DNA of 64,000 bases. Origin: Saccharum officinarum. Its lineage: Eukaryota; Streptophyta; Magnoliopsida; Poales; Poaceae. The stretch spans positions 78,855,447 through 78,919,446 of the forward strand of contig CM036158.1 in the NCBI GenBank assembly GCA_020631735.1, in the 5' to 3' direction. Positions 59,834-64,000 of this stretch are shown piece by piece. The notes below the pieces were generated by a model that saw nothing but the letters and a program-made list of their open reading frames with translations, was not told where the DNA came from and made no database searches. Positions within the stretch are counted from its first letter, which is position 1. Every line of letters begins with the position of its first letter. A program made the position numbers and the translations under genes.

Positions 59834-62127
59834 TGTATGATGCAAGTGCATAAGCAAACATGCGAATGATGCATCGGATTACGGTGGAATGCTTTGATGA
59901 CATGATATGCAAATGAGCACATAGAATGAACAGTTTGGATTATAACCACATCTTCTACAAGGTAGCCCACGTCATCCAAGAACATGTACCCTAAAACATG
60001 CACCTTATTATTCTACTAGTTAGCACATAATCTACACATACAAGTGATCCTATGTTACCAAATCTTACCAACCTAACCCATCAAACAACATCAGCAAGAC
60101 ATGTTGATGCTTTAAAGATACACCAAATATATTTTATTACTCTTAATTCTTCATAAAAAAATAACCTTTTATTTCCTATCTAACTAGGGTTACCCAACAA
60201 CACCTATTTCTGTTGTAGATAAAAATCTACAAAAATTACAGTAGCTTACCCTTACCCGAACTAACCTACCACCAAATTTTCATGAGAATTGAATAAGTAA
60301 AACTATCTATACAAAATAAACAAGTTATAGCATAATAATGAGCATGAAATTATTTTGTACTAGAAAAAGTATCAAACAATAGATTTCACATTTTTCCTAT
60401 GTTACTTACAGTAAACTAACATATTACAAAAATTATCACATGTAGGTTTTATACAACTTTAGCTCCCTACTAAAAATAACAAAGATTATTAATTAAAGAC
60501 ATTTGAACTACACCTCAATAATCTTTCACAGAACATACTTCACCAGTATTTTTCCTAGAAAGTTCATCACTAAGAAAGATTAATGCAACAAGAATCACAT
60601 TTTTTCCGTTAATATTTTATTTACTACACATTTTCTAAGATATCAGCTTTTATAGCAATTAAATAAAGCTACACAGAAAAGTGTCACAAATTTATCATGA
60701 AATATTTTTAAACTGTAGATATACTCAAGAGAAAGATTACAAAATTTGTTTCATAATTTTTGGAGCTAAAAAGGGTACACCACCATTTTCTAAAGCCTTT
60801 TCTTTTCCCAAAACATAATAAAAAATCAAAAACTATTTCTGGAATCGCTTAACGGGCCAGCCCACTTGAAACCACCGGCCCACGGCCGTTTTCAGCCGGA
60901 GCGCCACGCGGGAAAAAGAGAGGCGGCCCGGCTCAGTGGTTCGGCCCAAGGCCGTTTGGCCCAGAGAGCAGAGGGGAGGGGCGAAGCGCGGGGCGCGGCC
61001 GCGCGGCTACGACGTCACGGCGGCGGTGATACCCGCCGGCGGCTAGCGGGAGACTTCGGCCGTGCGGGAACCGACGACTGGACGCACGGAGATCCGGTAA
61101 AGGTGGCGAACACTGAGAGGCGGCGCGCGAGTGACTAGGCGGGGAGAAGGCGCCGGAACGGCGGGGTGAGCGCGCGGTGGCCGGAATGGCGTCGCGGCGG
61201 GGCGCGCGAAATAGTGCCTTACCGCGGGGCAGAGGTGGAGCGTGGGGGAGCGTTCGGAGGAGAGGAGGACGGAGCGGAGATGGCCGCGCGAGCAATTGCT
61301 CGGAGGCGGCCGGCCGGCGGCGGAACGCGGCAAGGAATGGCGCGGCCGCGGTGGCGAGCGCGAGGAGGCGGGAGCGGCGGCTGCTGCGGCTCGCGCGAGG
61401 CCGAGAAGGGCGAAGTGATAGGGAGTGAGACTGAGGGAGGAGCGGGTGTAGCTTTAGGGCGCGTGGCGCGGCCGGTGGAGCCCACGGCTCGCCACCCGTA
61501 CGCCGGAGACGGCGAGCGGCGGCCACGCGGCGAGCGAGCCCTGACGCGGGCGCGCGTGCGGGGAGGGGAGCGGGGGCAAGCGGGCCAGGCCGGCATCTGC
61601 TCACGGGCCGAAAGGGAGGCCGCGGCCCACTAAAATGAGAAACCATTTTTCTTTTATAAATAAAATTTTCAGATTTATCTATTTGTTTCAAATTTGAATT
61701 TGAAGATGAAAAAGAGGTTTTTTAGAACTTTTGCCCAAAATAAAAGTTGTTCAAAATTTAATTCTCTACAACTTTCATGTAGGGCACTTTTCAAAATTCT
61801 AAATAGATTTTGAATTTGGGATTTAAAGCTAAATTTTTAAGTAAAAATTCATTTTTCTAGAATATTTTTAAAAGCAAAAATTTGAAGGAATTTGAATTCA
61901 AGAGTTGCTCCAAAAATCATGTTTATTTATTCTAGATTATCTAAAATTGTAGCTACACAAAATTTCACTACTCTTTAGCACTTAAATGTAGAATTTGGGT
62001 TTTGAGTAATTGTTTTTCAACTTTAAATTTAAAAGGGTCTATATTGCATGCAATGATAACCATGTATGAGATGATTATGACTAATGCTTTGGATGCTAAT
62101 GCATGCTTAACACCTAGGGGTGTTACA

Positions 62128-62161
62128 GCCCTCCCCCTTATAAGAATCTCGTCCCGAGATT
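62128..62161 (-). promoter_or_regulatory. Polypurine tract and hairpin, element B
   Basis: TTATAAGGGGGAGGGC abuts the LTR. The stem AATCTCG/CGAGATT (62145-62151 with 62155-62161) lies just upstream, as in element A. Confidence 0.85.
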
Positions 62162-63999
62162 TTGAGTTACGAACCATTTATCGTAAAAATCTTTATACGC
62201 GGTTTGAAGATACTCTCCCGTTTTCCATGAAGCATCACTCTCATCATGATGGCTCCACTGAATCTTGTAGGTTGTTACCACTCTATTCCGAGTGACTCGG
62301 TCCTTTGTATCCAGAACTCGAACTGGTTGTTCACGATATTCCAAGTCCGCCTTGATCCGAATACCCTGTGGTTCTATTCTCTCTTCTGGAACACGCAGAC
62401 ATTTCTTCAACTGGGATACGTGAAAGACGGGAAAGATCGAACTCATCCCTTCTGGCAATCGCAACTTGTACGCCACGGGACCCTTTTTCTCTATGATCTG
62501 GTATGGTCCTATATATCTTGCAGACAGTTTCTTCTTGATTCCAAACCGTTTCTTTTTCATTGGGGTAACCTTCAAGTAGACATAGTCACCCACTTGGAAA
62601 TCCAATGGTCTCTTTCTCTTATCTGCATAACTCTTCTGACGAGACTGTGCAGCTTGCATGTTTTGTTGGATAATACGGACCTTCTTCTCTGCCTCATCTA
62701 CAAAATCAATTCCATAAAACCTTCTTTCTCCAGGCTCTACCCAATTTAACGGTGTCCTGCACTTCCTGCCATATAAAGCTTCAAAAGGTGCCATCTTGAT
62801 ACTCTCTTGGTAACTGTTGTTGTAAGCGAATTCTGCCAATGGTAACCAGGATTCCCATGAGCCTCTGGATGATAGTACACAAGCTCTAAGCATATCTTCA
62901 AGTACAGCATTAACTCGTTCTGTCTGCTCGTCTGTCTGTGGATGGTAAGCCGTACTACGAATCAAACTAGTACCCAAACCTTTATGAAGATGTTCCCAAA
63001 AATGAGAGGTAAACTATGAACCACGATCAGACACGATCGTTTTTGGTATACCATGTAATCGGACAATCTCAGCAATATACTTTTCTGCATATTGAGGTGG
63101 TCGGAATGTTGTCTTAACTGGCAGAAAGTGAGCTGTCTTAGTGAGACGATCTACTATTACCCAAATAGAATCATGTCCCTTCTGTGTGGTGGGAAGACCA
63201 GTGATGAAATCCATACTTATATCATCCCATTTCCAATCGGGTACAGACAAGGGTTGCAGAAGTCCTGCAGGTCTCATGTGAAGAGCTTTAACTCTACAAC
63301 ACATGTCGCAACGAGCAACGTATGCTGCAATTTCTTTTTTCATCTTAGTCCACCAATAACGGGGTCACAAATCTTGGTACATCTTACTACTTCCGGGGTG
63401 AATAGATAGCTTGGAATGATGGGTCTCATTCATCAACTTGTTCTTAAGCTCTCTATCATTAGGTACCACCAGGCGATCCTTAAACCATAACACTCCTTGG
63501 TCATCCAATCGAAAGTGTTTGGTGGGTTCCCTCTTCATCTTCTCCTTGATATGAAAGATTCTCTTATCTGTCTTCTGACCTTCAATGATCTGGTTTTCCA
63601 GAGTACAACTGATCTGAATATTATGCAACACAGCAGGATGTAACAATTTGAACCCTTCTTCAAACAACGGTTGCACATCAATAGCATGTGATTTTCTGCT
63701 CAGTGCATCTGCTACTACATTAGCCTTCCCGGGATGATAATGCACGTTTAGATTATAGTCCTTTATCAGCTCTAACCATCTTCTCTGTCGCATGTTCAAC
63801 TCAGATTGGGTAAAAATGTATTTGAGACTCTTATGATCTGTAAAGAGATTACATACATTACCCAGCAGGTAGTGTCTCTAAATCTTTAGAGCATGCACTA
63901 CTGCTGCAAGCTCCAAATCATGTGTAGGATAGTTAACTTCATGCTTCCTCAATTGACGTGAGGCATAGGCAATGACCCTTCTATTTTGCATTAGTACAC
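62138..63999 (-). pseudogene. pol of element B (RNase H and integrase), interrupted
   Basis: In coding order: RNase H end with [15 protein letters not shown]; integrase zinc-finger region (HPGSSKMY, YVARCDMCCRVK); core (SMDFITGLP, VSDRG, STAYHPQTDEQTERVN, LEDML); [19 protein letters not shown]; chromodomain-like WSHHDESDASW. Stops in this frame: TAG near 63877, TGA near 63365 and TAG near 63014. The usual Gly of the QTDGQTERVN motif is Glu. The frame reads past the hairpin to 62138. Confidence 0.88.
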
Positions 64000-64000
64000 A

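Larger units (their letters stand above)
58193..62127 (-). repeat. 3' LTR of element B (3935 bp)
   Basis: It ends with TGTAACGGATC on the left and GGGTGTTACA on the right. Blocks near 58640-58735, 58955-59015 and 59235-59300 are clearly alignable with element A, while most other parts are not. The GC-rich island at 60840-61640 holds compositional ORFs only. Confidence 0.88.
58193..63999 (-). mobile_element. Element B: second Ty3/gypsy chromovirus, right part beyond window
   Basis: 3' LTR (58193-62127), PPT and the last part of pol in minus orientation. It is a relative of element A: same LTR termini (TGTAAC/GTTACA), same PPT and hairpin, a similar LTR plan (GC island 60840-61640, small ORF, stem-loop) and related integrase. 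Pol has at least three stops in the visible part. PBS, gag and any H3-like ORF would lie right of the window. Confidence 0.92.

Noticed and set aside
60866..61691. Arg/Ala-rich ORFs in the element B LTR
   Set aside because: Same compositional effect in the GC island; no similarity to the ORFs of element A.
1..63999. tRNA, rRNA, CRISPR or bacterial-type operons
   Set aside because: None recognised. Gene structure and elements are those of a plant nuclear genome.

Overview
The window is nuclear DNA of a grass, probably a panicoid (inference). The support is a plant gene with many short exons and long introns, TA-flanked Stowaway MITEs, plant RTE- and L1-type LINE tails, and Ty3/gypsy and Ty1/copia retrotransposons primed by initiator tRNA-Met. 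Nearly everything coding is on the minus strand. Two host genes are visible. At the left edge are the first four coding exons of a large unidentified protein with an N-terminal galactose-binding/XRCC1-N-like region. At 40712-56343 is a complete 21-exon EDR2-type gene (PH-START-DUF1336, 733 aa by my splicing), a lipid-binding negative regulator of defence in Arabidopsis.

Layout. 1-1168: host gene 5' part. 1559-2265: long fold-back element. 3067-3952: second fold-back element carrying a Stowaway MITE. 3956-21135: TIR element split by a 16-kb Ty3/gypsy (Tekay/Del-like chromovirus) element A at 4044-20136, with TSD CAGCA. 22110-22405: last two EDR2 exons. 22518-22617: 100 N. 22619-41122 repeats 4044-22517 almost exactly (element A again, the same right flank, the same EDR2 exons), and then the sequence runs on into the rest of EDR2. 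EDR2 intron 10 (8.4 kb) holds an RTE LINE and a copia element with identical 114-bp LTRs. 58193-63999 is the 3' LTR and part of pol of a second, more decayed Ty3/gypsy element B.

The standout is an extra ORF of element A, between PBS and gag. It encodes 204 aa whose N terminus copies the histone H3 tail (19 of the first 22 residues, with R2, T3, K4, R8, K9 and S10 kept), followed by a coiled coil and a strongly acidic tail. It is intact in both copies, while gag-pol of the same element has four in-frame stops. Element A also encodes a chromodomain-type integrase end, so one element carries both an H3-tail-like ligand and a chromodomain-like module. The mimic and gag start codons each sit directly behind a 3' splice-site consensus, which suggests spliced subgenomic mRNAs.

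The 18.5-kb repeat around the N gap is best read as an unmerged overlap of two contigs or haplotypes, not a biological tandem duplication: same TSD, same host flank, and single-base indels clustered near the gap.
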